Source: Chryseobacterium aquaeductus | GTDB lineage: Bacteria > Bacteroidota > Bacteroidia > Flavobacteriales > Weeksellaceae | DNA: 64,000 bases | Assembly: GCF_905175375.1 (NCBI RefSeq) | Contig: NZ_CAJIMS010000001.1 | Span: forward strand, 1,178,001 to 1,242,000 | Direction of reading: 5' to 3' | Shown: positions 53,369-62,874 of the stretch, in pieces | How the letters are laid out: each line of letters opens with the position of its first letter | Numbering within the stretch: the first letter of the stretch is position 1 | The notes under the pieces: model-generated | Seen by the model: only the letters and a program-made list of their open reading frames with translations | What the model was told of the DNA's origin: nothing | Database searches by the model: none | Position numbers and translations under genes: made by a program

Positions 53369-55435
53369 ATGAAAAAAACTCTATTCATTGTTTTAATGAT
53401 AATTTCTCAGATGTTTTTCGCACAATCTGATTGCCCTACAGCGATCACAGTCTGTGGTAACTCTGGTATATCCTACACTCCTTCCGGCCCCGGAAATATT
53501 TTAGAAGATCTTGGAGGATGTCTAAGTGATGATGAAAACTTTTCTGTGTGGTATACATTTTCTATCGCAACCGCAGGAACCTTAACTTTCACGATCAATC
53601 CAAATGTTTTTGCTGATGATTACGATTTCGGGGTTTACGGTCCCAATAAAACTTGCGGAACTCTGGGAGCGCCCATCAGATGTAACTATTCTGGCGCAGA
53701 CGGACCTACAGGTCTGAATTTGACAACCGTGCACCCTGCAGTAAATGGACAGTGGAGTGGTTTTATGAATGTACTTCCAGGTGAAGTATATTATCTGGTG
53801 ATTGATAACTTTTCAAACAGTCCGAATGGTTTCACACTTTCATGGGGTGGTACTGCTACTCTAGCATCACCATTTAATGATCCTGCATTGATTACGAATC
53901 CTTTTATTGCACCTGGATTACCCAATGCAAATCCTGCAAACCCAAATGAAGTAGTAGTATGTACAAATCCTGCAGTATTTAATTTCAGTACATTGACTCC
54001 CGGAATTATCAACGGAAATACAAACTTCACAGTATCATACCATTATAACACGAATGATCTTTTAACAGGAGATAATCCTATAACGACACCTGTTTCTGTA
54101 AATATCACAGATACTTATTATTACAGTATCACGTATACAGATCCTACAAATCCGAACAATCCTATCAATAAATGTAAACAGACAGGGGAATTTAAATTCA
54201 AAGACGGATCGATCGTTGCCACAGATGCGACACTCACCGAGTGTAATAATAACAATGAGGGAACAGCGGTATTTGATTTAACTACTGCCAATGTAACTAC
54301 GATTGCAAATGCAACTAAGAAATATTACCCTTCAATCATTGATTTGAATGCCAATACCAACGAAATCACAAATCCTTACCAATATTTATCCGCTGGTGGA
54401 ACAGCATACGTTTTGGTAACTTCAGAATTTGGCTGTACAGATGTGGCTGAGATAAAGCTTAATTTTTATCCTATAGTGGTCGTTACGGAAGCTACATTGA
54501 GATCATGTTTTATCGAAACAAATCCTTCCACAGGCTTGTTTAACCTTACGAATGCAACGGTAAATACTCAGACAGGTACTACAAAAAAATATTACCCTTC
54601 TCCTACCGATGCTGTAAACCAAACAAACGAAATATTAAATCCTACATCATACATTGCTCCTAACGGATTTGTTTATGTAAGAGTGATAAACGGAAACGGA
54701 TGTTATAACGTAGCTAAAATAAATCTGATCGTAATACCGCCGGTATATTCTACGGTACTTATTGATAAGGTAATATGTGTTGAAGATAAAACCACTTTAG
54801 ACGCAGGTCCGGGATTCACATCTTACGAGTGGAGCACTGGTGCAACTACGCAGATTATCTCTAATGTGACAGTAGGTACTTACTGGGTAAAACTTAAAAC
54901 AGGAGATTGTACCTCGATGCAGACTGTAAAAGTATTTGCATCAGACCAGCCGGTAATTTCAAATATCGAGATTACTCATAATTCTGTTACTGTGAACGCG
55001 ACTGGTGGCACACCTGCTTACCAATATTCATTAGATAACACAAACTGGCAAGATTCTAATTCGTTCACCGGTCTAACAAGAGGAGATTATACGGTTTATG
55101 TAAAAGATGCTTATGACTGTGTCCCTATGGAAGTAAATATTTTGGTTCCAAACATCATCAACGTGATTACACCAAACGGAGACGGAGTAAATGATGTGAT
55201 TGATTATTCAGCTTTAGGAAGCAGACAGAATTTAGTATTGAGTATTTTTGACAGATACGGATACAAAGTTTTCCAGGCAGATAAAACAAATGGTTATAAA
55301 TGGGACGGTACTACTAATGGTGGTAAAAAAGTTCCTACAGGCAACTACTGGTATTCTGTAACATGGAATGAAAATAATAAAACCAGCACCCCAATAAAAT
55401 TCTCAGGCTGGATTATGGTTAAAAACAGAGAATAA
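53369..55435 (+). CDS. T9SS type B sorting domain-containing surface protein, paralogue 1
   Basis: The 688-residue secreted protein has a signal peptide (cut after FFAQS), then an N-terminal beta domain (25-175; VWYTFSIATAGTLTFTINP, DYDFGVYGP) resembling PPC/CUB-like modules. Three or four repeats follow (about 300-470), each with ATLTECNNN-like, TTANVT and TKKYYPS patterns. A TTLDAGPGFTSYEWSTGATTQ module and the C-terminal signal (ITPNGDGVNDVIDYS, IFDRYGYKVF, YKWDGT, TGNYWYSV) for type IX secretion complete it. It is probably an adhesin or matrix protein. The paralogues are at 55532 and 60355. Confidence 0.92.
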   Translation: MKKTLFIVLMIISQMFFAQSDCPTAITVCGNSGISYTPSGPGNILEDLGGCLSDDENFSVWYTFSIATAGTLTFTINPNVFADDYDFGVYGPNKTCGTLGAPIRCNYSGADGPTGLNLTTVHPAVNGQWSGFMNVLPGEVYYLVIDNFSNSPNGFTLSWGGTATLASPFNDPALITNPFIAPGLPNANPANPNEVVVCTNPAVFNFSTLTPGIINGNTNFTVSYHYNTNDLLTGDNPITTPVSVNITDTYYYSITYTDPTNPNNPINKCKQTGEFKFKDGSIVATDATLTECNNNNEGTAVFDLTTANVTTIANATKKYYPSIIDLNANTNEITNPYQYLSAGGTAYVLVTSEFGCTDVAEIKLNFYPIVVVTEATLRSCFIETNPSTGLFNLTNATVNTQTGTTKKYYPSPTDAVNQTNEILNPTSYIAPNGFVYVRVINGNGCYNVAKINLIVIPPVYSTVLIDKVICVEDKTTLDAGPGFTSYEWSTGATTQIISNVTVGTYWVKLKTGDCTSMQTVKVFASDQPVISNIEITHNSVTVNATGGTPAYQYSLDNTNWQDSNSFTGLTRGDYTVYVKDAYDCVPMEVNILVPNIINVITPNGDGVNDVIDYSALGSRQNLVLSIFDRYGYKVFQADKTNGYKWDGTTNGGKKVPTGNYWYSVTWNENNKTSTPIKFSGWIMVKNRE

Positions 55436-55452
55436 TCTCAATCAAGAAAAAT

Positions 55453-55480
55453 AAAAAATCGCTTTTACGAGCGATTTTTT
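55453..55480 (+). terminator. Terminator after T9SS paralogue 1
   Basis: An 11-bp stem (AAAAAATCGCT / AGCGATTTTTT) with a TTTACG loop, ending in a T run. Confidence 0.85.
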
Positions 55481-55506
55481 ATTTCAACTTATTTGTAATA
55501 TTTTAT

Positions 55507-55514
55507 TAAATTTG
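55507..55514 (+). promoter_or_regulatory. Candidate -7 box of the second T9SS-cargo gene
   Basis: TAAATTTG, 17 bases before the ATG at 55532. Confidence 0.5.
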
Positions 55515-55531
55515 CTTTAAATTCATTTAAC

Positions 55532-57598
55532 ATGAAAAAATTATTACTCTTTTTTATATTAATAACATCACAAATTTTTTATTCACAGTCTGATTGTGTT
55601 TCAGCTATTCCTGTATGTGGAAACTCCGGCTTTTCATATAATTCGCAAGATGATGGAAATATTGCTGAAGAACTTGGCGGATGCTTGTCTACCGATGAAA
55701 GATATACAGTTTGGTATACCTTTACTATTGCTACTTCAGGAACTTTAACTTTTACTATTGACCCTGTTGTCTTTGCAGATGACTACGATTTTGGTGTATA
55801 TGGACCAAATTTAACATGCACCACTTTAGGAAATCCAATCAGATGTAATTATTCAGGAGCCGATGGACCGACTGGACTTTCATTAACATCAACTGACCCT
55901 AACGGTGGTACATTTGGACAGTGGAGCAGCTTTATGGATGTAATAGCAGGTCAGACTTATTATCTGGTTATTGATAACTTTTCTCAATCGTCAACTGGTT
56001 TTTCGTTAAATTGGGGAGGTACTGCTACTCTTACTTCTGCTTTTAATAATCCTGCACTTACTCCGAACCCTTTCATTCCTCCTGGTACACCAAGTGCTAC
56101 TCCTGGTGCTCCTAATGAAATATTAAAATGTGCATTACCAATGCAGTTTGATTTTACAACTCTTTCTGCAGGTATTATCAATGGAAATCCTAATTTCACC
56201 GTTACTTACCATGATACTGAAAATAACGCAATTACAGGAAATTCACCAATTACCACTGCACTTGTAAATGGAACGACAATTTATTATTATAGATTAAAAT
56301 ACACAGATCCTGCAAATCCCACCAACCCAATAAACGGGTGTTTCCAGTTAGGTGAATTTAAGTTTAGACAGGGTAATATTGTAGCCAATAACGCAACACT
56401 TACAGAATGTAACAACAATGGCGCTGGAACAGGAACATTTAATCTGACGACAGCCACTGTTTTTGGAGATCCTACCGCTACTAAAAAATATTACACTTCA
56501 TTAGCCAATCTCAATGCAGATACCAATGCAATCACAAATCCTACTGCATACGTTTCTGCCCCGGCTACAATTTACGTAAAGGTAACTTCTGTTGAAGGTT
56601 GTACAGATGATTCAACAATTACATTAACTTTCCATCCTGTGGTAGTTTTAACGCCTGCTACATTAGAATCTTGTTATATTGCAACTGCAATTTCTACAGG
56701 TGCTTTTGATTTAACGTCAGCAAATGTTACATCGCTTACAGGAATCACAAAAAGATTTTTCACTACCCAGGCTAATGCATTAGCAGGAACTAACGAAATT
56801 CTTAATCCAACAACCTATATCGCTACAAACAGTGAAGTTTATGTAAGAGTAACCAACTCAAATGGTTGTTATGCAATTACAAAAATCACCCTTAAAGTTC
56901 TTCCACCTGTAAAATCTACAGTTCTGAAAGACAAAACTATTTGTATCGAGGCCAGAACGACTCTAGATGCAGGACCGGGATTTGACGGATACGAATGGAG
57001 CACAGGTGCAACGACACAAACCATACAAGATGTGGGCCTCGGACAGTATTGGGTAAAATTACAAACCGGTAAATGTTTCACGATGCAACTCGTGAGTGTG
57101 TTGCCATCACAACAGCCCGTTATTGCAAGTTTAGATATTACCAACAATACAATTACGGTATCGGTAACTGGTGGTATTGCTCCTTATCAGTATTCTCTTG
57201 ACGGAATAACTTGGCAAGAATCTAATGTTTTTACAAATTTACCAAGAGGTGAAAATAAAATTTATGTAAAAGATTCTTTTGATTGTAACCCAATCGTCGT
57301 ACAGGTGACGGTTCCTAACCTGTTGAATGCAATCACGCCAAACGGTGATAATGTGAATGATGAAGTAGACTACAGCGCATTAGCGTACAAGAAAAATCTC
57401 GTTTTCACGGTTTACAATAGATACGGAAACAAAATCTATGAATCTGACAAATTAAGAAATTACAAATGGAACGGAACTTCCGGTGGTAAAAAAATTCTGA
57501 CCGGAACATATTGGTACACCATCACTTGGAACGAAAGTGACGCCAGCAATACCCAGACAAAATATAGCGGATGGATATTGGTAAAAAACAGAGAATAA
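55532..57598 (+). CDS. T9SS type B sorting domain-containing surface protein, paralogue 2
   Basis: Same length (688) and layout as its upstream neighbour: signal peptide (LLLFFILITSQIFYSQS), N-terminal domain with TVWYTFTIATSGTLTFTIDP and DYDFGVYGP, repeats with TLTECNNNGAGTGTFNLTTA, TTLDAGPGFDGYEWSTGATTQ, and the T9SS type B end (ITPNGDNVNDEVDYSA, VYNRYGNKIY, YKWNGT). The two are clearly a tandem duplication. Each has its own promoter and terminator. Its C-terminal half is closer to the gene at 60355 than to the gene at 53369. Confidence 0.93.
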   Translation: MKKLLLFFILITSQIFYSQSDCVSAIPVCGNSGFSYNSQDDGNIAEELGGCLSTDERYTVWYTFTIATSGTLTFTIDPVVFADDYDFGVYGPNLTCTTLGNPIRCNYSGADGPTGLSLTSTDPNGGTFGQWSSFMDVIAGQTYYLVIDNFSQSSTGFSLNWGGTATLTSAFNNPALTPNPFIPPGTPSATPGAPNEILKCALPMQFDFTTLSAGIINGNPNFTVTYHDTENNAITGNSPITTALVNGTTIYYYRLKYTDPANPTNPINGCFQLGEFKFRQGNIVANNATLTECNNNGAGTGTFNLTTATVFGDPTATKKYYTSLANLNADTNAITNPTAYVSAPATIYVKVTSVEGCTDDSTITLTFHPVVVLTPATLESCYIATAISTGAFDLTSANVTSLTGITKRFFTTQANALAGTNEILNPTTYIATNSEVYVRVTNSNGCYAITKITLKVLPPVKSTVLKDKTICIEARTTLDAGPGFDGYEWSTGATTQTIQDVGLGQYWVKLQTGKCFTMQLVSVLPSQQPVIASLDITNNTITVSVTGGIAPYQYSLDGITWQESNVFTNLPRGENKIYVKDSFDCNPIVVQVTVPNLLNAITPNGDNVNDEVDYSALAYKKNLVFTVYNRYGNKIYESDKLRNYKWNGTSGGKKILTGTYWYTITWNESDASNTQTKYSGWILVKNRE

Positions 57599-57617
57599 AT
57601 TAATTTTAGATATCATT

Positions 57618-57650
57618 AAAATCACCTCAAGTTTTGAGGTGATTTTTTTT
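57618..57650 (+). terminator. Terminator after T9SS paralogue 2
   Basis: Thirteen-base perfect stem (AAAATCACCTCAA / TTGAGGTGATTTT, 57618-57630 and 57634-57646) with a 3-base loop and T run. Confidence 0.9.
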
Positions 57651-57743
57651 ATTAACATCCCTCAGCACCTTTAGATACTGATATTTTAAAAGTTATCAAC
57701 AATAATTATGAATTACTCATTTCAAATTATTTTTTAAATAAAC

Positions 57744-57751
57744 TATATTTG
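57744..57751 (+). promoter_or_regulatory. Candidate -7 box of dnaB, nearly leaderless
   Basis: TATATTTG followed by C ends 4 bases before the ATG at 57756. A -33 TTG is not clear. Confidence 0.55.
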
Positions 57752-57755
57752 CATT

Positions 57756-59342
57756 ATGGCGCAGAAAGAAACATTATCTTCTCTTACACAAGGAAACTTT
57801 GCTAGAGAATTGTCGATTGCAGATGGTAAAATGCCTCCCAATGCTATAGATTTTGAACGGTTGGTAGTGGGTACTTTTTTAATTGATAAAAAAGGACTTG
57901 ATCATTCTATTGACCTTTTGACACCTGAAGTTTTCTACGACCCAAGACACGCAGTAATTTTTGAAGTGATCTTAAAATTATACGAAGGAAACCATCCTGT
58001 CGATTTGATGACCGTTATTCAGGAATTAAAAAAAACCGACAGACTTGCTTCCGCGGGTGGAGATCATTATATTATAGAACTCACGATGGGTGTGAGTTCC
58101 TCTGCCCACATAGAATATCACGTACGCGTCATTCTGGAAAAATACATTCTGCGAAGCTTAATTAATGTTTCTGCCAACGTGATCGACACTTCTTACAAAG
58201 AATCTACGGATGTGTTTGAACTTTTGGATAAAGCCGAACAATCATTTTTTGAAATCACAAACGGAACCATCAAAAAAGGATTTGACACCGCAAACTCATT
58301 GGTAAAACAAGCGATCGATACCATAAAATCTTTAAAGGACAAAGAAGGAATTTCGGGAGTTCCGTCAGGATTTGCAGGAGTTGATAAAGAAACCGGTGGA
58401 TGGCAAAATTCAGATTTAATAATTATTGCGGCTCGTCCGGCAATGGGAAAAACTGCATTTCTACTTTCTATGGCAAGAAACATAGCTGTAGGGCACAAAA
58501 TCCCCATGGCACTCTTTTCTCTGGAGATGGCGTCGGTACAGTTGATCACCAGAATGATTGCTTCTGAAACCAAAATTTCTTCAGAAAAATTAAGAAAAGG
58601 ACAAATGAGCGACGAAGAATGGGAAAGATTATTTTCCAATGTTTCTGAGCTTGAGAATGCTCCTTTGTATATTGATGAAACCCCTTCCCTATCTATATTT
58701 GATTTTCGTGCAAAATGCAGAAGACTGGTCATGCAGCATGGTGTAAGAATTATCATGGTAGATTATCTTCAGCTGATGACGGCAAGCAGCGGAGGAAAAG
58801 GTGTAGGAAATCGTGAACAGGAAATTGCAATGATCTCTCGTTCGTTAAAAGCGATTGCCAAAGAACTCAACGTTCCTGTGATCGCACTTTCGCAGCTATC
58901 AAGAACGGTGGAAACTCGTCCCGGAAAAAGACCTCAACTTTCAGATTTGAGAGAATCCGGAGCGATTGAACAGGATGCAGATATTGTATCATTTATCTTC
59001 CGACCAGAATATTATAAGATTGCCGTTTGGGATAATGATGAAGAAGGTCAAGAATCTTCTACAGAAAACCAGGCCGAACTGATTATCGCAAAACACAGAA
59101 ACGGTGCAACTGCAGATGTAAGGCTTTCTTTTATGAAACATTTTGCGAAATTCGGCGATTTGGGAGAAACAGATTACGGCACAATGGGACACCAACAACC
59201 AAATTCATCAGACAATCAAAGTGGTTTTGAAAAAATAAAAACAACCATCCTGCCAGGAGCAGCATTTGATTTACCGGACAATTCTAAAGTTTCCGGTTCG
59301 TCAATGAATGATCTGGATGATGAAGATGATTTTCCTTTTTAA
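57756..59342 (+). CDS. dnaB: Replicative DNA helicase DnaB
   Basis: Ring helicase that unwinds DNA at the replication fork. The 528-residue protein has the primase-binding N-terminal domain (APNAIDFERLVVGTFL-type, about 20-120) and the RecA-like C-terminal domain. Walker A is ARPAMGKTA (Lys232). SLEMASVQLITRM, then IIMVDYLQLMTA (Walker B) and SRSLKAIAKELNVPVIALSQLSR follow. The acidic tail ends DDEDDFPF, as in other Bacteroidetes DnaB. No intein is present. Confidence 0.98.
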   Translation: MAQKETLSSLTQGNFARELSIADGKMPPNAIDFERLVVGTFLIDKKGLDHSIDLLTPEVFYDPRHAVIFEVILKLYEGNHPVDLMTVIQELKKTDRLASAGGDHYIIELTMGVSSSAHIEYHVRVILEKYILRSLINVSANVIDTSYKESTDVFELLDKAEQSFFEITNGTIKKGFDTANSLVKQAIDTIKSLKDKEGISGVPSGFAGVDKETGGWQNSDLIIIAARPAMGKTAFLLSMARNIAVGHKIPMALFSLEMASVQLITRMIASETKISSEKLRKGQMSDEEWERLFSNVSELENAPLYIDETPSLSIFDFRAKCRRLVMQHGVRIIMVDYLQLMTASSGGKGVGNREQEIAMISRSLKAIAKELNVPVIALSQLSRTVETRPGKRPQLSDLRESGAIEQDADIVSFIFRPEYYKIAVWDNDEEGQESSTENQAELIIAKHRNGATADVRLSFMKHFAKFGDLGETDYGTMGHQQPNSSDNQSGFEKIKTTILPGAAFDLPDNSKVSGSSMNDLDDEDDFPF

Positions 59343-59356
59343 AGACAAACGAAATT

Positions 59357-59707
59357 ATGAAAACAATAAAATCATCTGATTTTTTCATTAAAAAAGCCAA
59401 TAACTACATTATTGAATTAGATAATTTTTTAAAAGAAAATATTGAATCGGATCCTTTAAGTAAACGTTCTATGGATTCTAATGATTTGTCTAAATTAAAA
59501 ACAATTTTAGATGAAATAGAAGAATTAAAACTAAAAATAAAACTACTTTTTTCTGAAATTGATAACGGAAATTTATTTGTTGAAAATCTAATTTCACGTA
59601 CAACTGCATCACACTTCATTCATATAAGTAATAAAAAAGTTTTAGAATCCTATAAAAGAACATTAGAACTATTTATTGAACACATAAGCGAGTATAAGTC
59701 AAATTGA
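59357..59707 (+). CDS. Small hypothetical protein
   Basis: A 116-residue, A/T-rich gene starting 14 bases after dnaB. The product is hydrophilic and almost wholly helical in look (LKTILDEIEELKLKIKLLF, HISNKKVLESYKRTLELFIEHI), with coiled-coil-like leucine spacing, and no recognisable domain. No cysteine or signal peptide. The stop overlaps the TTG start of rnhA (TTGA), so it is probably cotranscribed with dnaB and rnhA. Confidence 0.65.
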   Translation: MKTIKSSDFFIKKANNYIIELDNFLKENIESDPLSKRSMDSNDLSKLKTILDEIEELKLKIKLLFSEIDNGNLFVENLISRTTASHFIHISNKKVLESYKRTLELFIEHISEYKSN

Positions 59708-60180
59708 AAATCGAAATCTACACAGACGGCGCATGCAGCGGAAATCCCGGAAAAGGAGGATATGGAATCCTTATGAAAGTTCCCGAGAAGAATTACCAGA
59801 AAACATTCTCAAAAGGTTTCAGAAAAACAACCAATAACAGAATGGAACTTTTGGCTGTTATCACGGCATTAGAAAAGCTTAAATCTACGGAAAACGATAT
59901 TCATGTGTACACAGACAGTAAATATGTATCTGATGCCATTAACCAAAACTGGCTTGCAGGATGGATCAAAAGAGGTTGGAAAAATGTGAAAAATCCTGAT
60001 TTATGGAAACGTTTTTCAGTGCTTTTTAATTTGCACCAACCGAAAATGCATTGGGTAAAAGGTCATGCCGGACATTTCGAAAATGAACTTTGCGATAAAC
60101 TCGCTGTAGCAGCTGCAAACTCTGCAAATCTTGAGATTGACACCTATTTTGAAAACATAGACAATAATTCTTTATTTTAA
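59704..60180 (+). CDS. rnhA: Ribonuclease HI
   Basis: Cleaves RNA in RNA-DNA hybrids. The 158-residue enzyme keeps all four catalytic acids: Asp8 (YTDGACSGNPG), Glu48 (RMELLAV), Asp71 (YTDSKY) and Asp131 (ELCDKLA), with His124 in GHAGH. The TTG start is set by the first beta strand (KIEIYTDG) and by the overlap with the preceding stop. Confidence 0.96.
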   Translation: MKIEIYTDGACSGNPGKGGYGILMKVPEKNYQKTFSKGFRKTTNNRMELLAVITALEKLKSTENDIHVYTDSKYVSDAINQNWLAGWIKRGWKNVKNPDLWKRFSVLFNLHQPKMHWVKGHAGHFENELCDKLAVAAANSANLEIDTYFENIDNNSLF

Positions 60181-60354
60181 TACACCTGAATTTTGAATAA
60201 TTTTAAAAATTCAAGTAAATATTTTTAGTATTCTTCTATAGAAATCAATATTTTTTACCATATATTCATTTATTTTTAATATATTAACATTAAATACATA
60301 TTTATTTATCGGGAATTAATATCTTTACACATCTAAATTCTAATAACCTGATCA

Positions 60355-62613
60355 ATGAATAAAAAACTACTGGTTTATTTTATCTTATTCTTATTTTGCT
60401 TTTCCGGAAAGCTGACTTCCCAAACTTACCAACTTATTGGAAACCCTGTGAATACAACAGGCTGGGATGTAGTTCCTTCTGCTAGTGTAAATACAGATTT
60501 TATACAGCTTACCGCAAACCTTACCTCTCAAGTGGGCGGTATCAAACTCAACAATCCTATAAACCTGAAGTTTTGCGATAAATGGAGGGTAGAATTTGAT
60601 TTCAGAATCGATGGCATCGGAACTCCTGCTTACGGCAATGGTGACGGTCTTGCATTTTGGTATCTGGCCAATCCTCCGGCGACGTATACTCAAGGCGGCG
60701 GCTTGGGAATTCCTGCCAACGCAACAGGTCTTATGGTAGGTTTTGACACCTTCAATAATACGACTGAGGCGCAAATGAGTAAAGTTCACGTCTTATATGG
60801 AACCAATAATACGGCAGGTTCAAATATAGAATTTAATAATACGGTAGGCAGCACCTTCCACACGCCAGATCTTATCGCTACACAACCGTTCGTAGGTGTA
60901 AATTACAAACATGTTGAAGTAACGGGAGAAGTTGATCCGGCAAACCTGAATAACTGGATTATCCAGATCAAAATTGATAACGTGGTGGTAGTAAATCAAT
61001 CGTTTGCCCCATCCGGAACAGCAATGGGAATGACTCAGGGTTATTTTGGATTTTCTGCGTCTACAGGTGCGGCAAGCGCAAGACATTCTGTAAAAAATGT
61101 GAAAGTATATACCGATAAGGTATCGCTGCTACAAACGAATGTGACTCAATCTTTCTGTCCTAATCCTACAAGCGGATTTGGAACTGTAAATTTAACGACA
61201 TTCAACTCTCAGTTTGTGGCTACTCCGGCAAATTATACTTTTACGTATTATGTGCAGGGGAATCCTACGCCGATTGCCAATCCTGCCAACTTTCAATTTA
61301 ATGCCAATACCATCATCAATGTTTTTGTAAAAGACAATACAGGATTGCTTTGTGATAATCCGGATGGTAAAATTCAGCTTTCACTTGCTCCTTTTACAGC
61401 GACTAACAGAACCATTTCCGAGTGCAACAACAATTACGCTACCACGGCTACTTTTAATCTTACAACAGCCAACGTAAGTGATATACCGGGAATTACAAAA
61501 AAATATTTTAAAACATTAGCCAATCTGAATGCAGGCACTAATGAAATTACAAATCCGACAGCATATATTTCTGCACCCGGAATTGTTTATGTAAAAGTGA
61601 CCACACCACAAGGATGTGTGGGAACAGCTCAGATTACACTAAGCTTCCTTCCACTTCCCGCAGTTGTAGACGCTACATTACAGTCTTGTTTTATCGCAGC
61701 AAATACCACAGCAAGTTTGTTTGATTTAACCTCAGCCAACATTACTTCAGATGTAGGAATTACCAAAAAATTCTACACTTCGCTGGCAAATGCGCTTGCG
61801 GGAACCAATGAAATAGCAAACCCTGTTGCGTACATTTCTGCAAGTACAGAAATATTTGTAAAAGTGACGGCAATCAGCAATTGTTTTGTTATCAGAAAAA
61901 TAACACTGAAAGTTCTTCCGCCTGTAAGATCAACAGTTTTAACAGATAAGGTCATCTGTATTGACGACAGAACAACGTTGGATGCAGGACCTGGATTTGA
62001 CGGTTATGAATGGAGCACAGGAGCCACAACCTCTTCTATACAAGGAGTTCCGGTAGGTATGTATTGGGTGTTGCTGCAAACCGGAAACTGCTTTACCAGA
62101 CAGATTGTCAATGTAAAAGCAGCCACAAGCCCTGTGATTGCAAGTGTAGATATTACCAATAATACAATTACCGTAAACGCTATCGGCGGAGTTGCACCCT
62201 ATCAATATTCTCTGAACGGAACAGCTTGGCAAGAATCAAACGTTTTCACAGGATTACCGAGAGGAGAAATTAAAATTTTCGTAAAAGATTCTTATAATTG
62301 CGAACCTGTACAAATACAGATAACAGTACCAAATCTTCTTAATGCCATAACTCCAAATGGCGACAATGTAAATGATATGATCGATTACACCGCTTTAGCT
62401 TACAAGAAAAACTTAGTCTTTACCGTGTACGATCGATATGGGAACAAAAAGTATGAAGCAGACAAAATGAGAAATTTCAAGTGGGACGGAACTTCCGGTG
62501 GAAAGAAAATGCCAACAGGCACTTACTGGTACAGTATAACCTGGACCGAAAATGATAAAAACAATACCCAAACAAAATACAACGGTTGGGTACTTGTAAA
62601 AAACAGAGAATAA
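60355..62613 (+). CDS. T9SS type B sorting domain-containing protein with L-type lectin-like domain, paralogue 3
   Basis: The 752-residue secreted protein has a signal peptide (cut near residue 22) and an N-terminal domain of about 230 residues. That domain contains FDFRIDG, GDGLAFWYL and VGFDTFNNT, the pattern of bacterial L-type (legume) lectin-like domains. From about residue 270 it matches the other two cargo proteins: ISECNNNYATTATFNLTTANV, TTLDAGPGFDGYEWSTGATT and the T9SS type B C-terminus (ITPNGDNVNDMIDYTALAY, VYDRYGNKKYEADK). The exchange of the front domain suggests domain shuffling on a shared stalk. Confidence 0.92.
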   Translation: MNKKLLVYFILFLFCFSGKLTSQTYQLIGNPVNTTGWDVVPSASVNTDFIQLTANLTSQVGGIKLNNPINLKFCDKWRVEFDFRIDGIGTPAYGNGDGLAFWYLANPPATYTQGGGLGIPANATGLMVGFDTFNNTTEAQMSKVHVLYGTNNTAGSNIEFNNTVGSTFHTPDLIATQPFVGVNYKHVEVTGEVDPANLNNWIIQIKIDNVVVVNQSFAPSGTAMGMTQGYFGFSASTGAASARHSVKNVKVYTDKVSLLQTNVTQSFCPNPTSGFGTVNLTTFNSQFVATPANYTFTYYVQGNPTPIANPANFQFNANTIINVFVKDNTGLLCDNPDGKIQLSLAPFTATNRTISECNNNYATTATFNLTTANVSDIPGITKKYFKTLANLNAGTNEITNPTAYISAPGIVYVKVTTPQGCVGTAQITLSFLPLPAVVDATLQSCFIAANTTASLFDLTSANITSDVGITKKFYTSLANALAGTNEIANPVAYISASTEIFVKVTAISNCFVIRKITLKVLPPVRSTVLTDKVICIDDRTTLDAGPGFDGYEWSTGATTSSIQGVPVGMYWVLLQTGNCFTRQIVNVKAATSPVIASVDITNNTITVNAIGGVAPYQYSLNGTAWQESNVFTGLPRGEIKIFVKDSYNCEPVQIQITVPNLLNAITPNGDNVNDMIDYTALAYKKNLVFTVYDRYGNKKYEADKMRNFKWDGTSGGKKMPTGTYWYSITWTENDKNNTQTKYNGWVLVKNRE

Positions 62614-62620
62614 ATCTTAG

Positions 62621-62648
62621 AAAATCACTCCAAATCGGGGTGATTTTT
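62621..62648 (+). terminator. Terminator after T9SS paralogue 3
   Basis: AAAATCACTCC / GGGGTGATTTT stem (62621-62631, 62637-62647) with one G-T wobble, a 5-base loop and a T run. Confidence 0.85.
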
Positions 62649-62770
62649 TTTGAATAAGATTTTACTAAATAATTTAAGCCAATTTGAAATATTAAATTAA
62701 ATTTCCTGAAAGCACAGTATTTACTAACCACATTATAATTTTTGTACACATATTTCAAAGCACAGCCATG

Positions 62771-62800
62771 ATCACTCACTTAAAAAAGGAGTGATTTTTT
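62771..62800 (+). terminator. Second hairpin-T run upstream of the nitroreductase gene
   Basis: ATCACTC / GAGTGAT stem (62771-62777, 62789-62795) with an 11-base loop and a T run. It lies 120 bases after the first terminator and before the nitroreductase promoter, with no gene visible between. It may end a short RNA or serve as a back-up terminator. Confidence 0.6.
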
Positions 62801-62861
62801 ATTTAGAAAATTTAAAAATAGATATTTCGGCACAAAACTCTCTTTATTCACATTCAATTCT

Positions 62862-62869
62862 TAAATTTG
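62862..62869 (+). promoter_or_regulatory. Candidate -7 box of the nitroreductase gene, nearly leaderless
   Basis: TAAATTTG ends 5 bases before the ATG at 62875. Confidence 0.55.
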
Positions 62870-62874
62870 TCTTT

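Noticed and set aside
58193..58756. Minus-strand 187-codon frame inside dnaB
   Set aside because: Antisense to the helicase core. No promoter or family match.
62771..62800. Leader attenuator of the nitroreductase gene
   Set aside because: The hairpin lies upstream of the likely nitroreductase promoter at 62862, so it is not in that leader.
62791..62874. GTG at 62791 as start of the nitroreductase gene
   Set aside because: It would put the start inside the right arm of a terminator and add 28 residues not found in the family.
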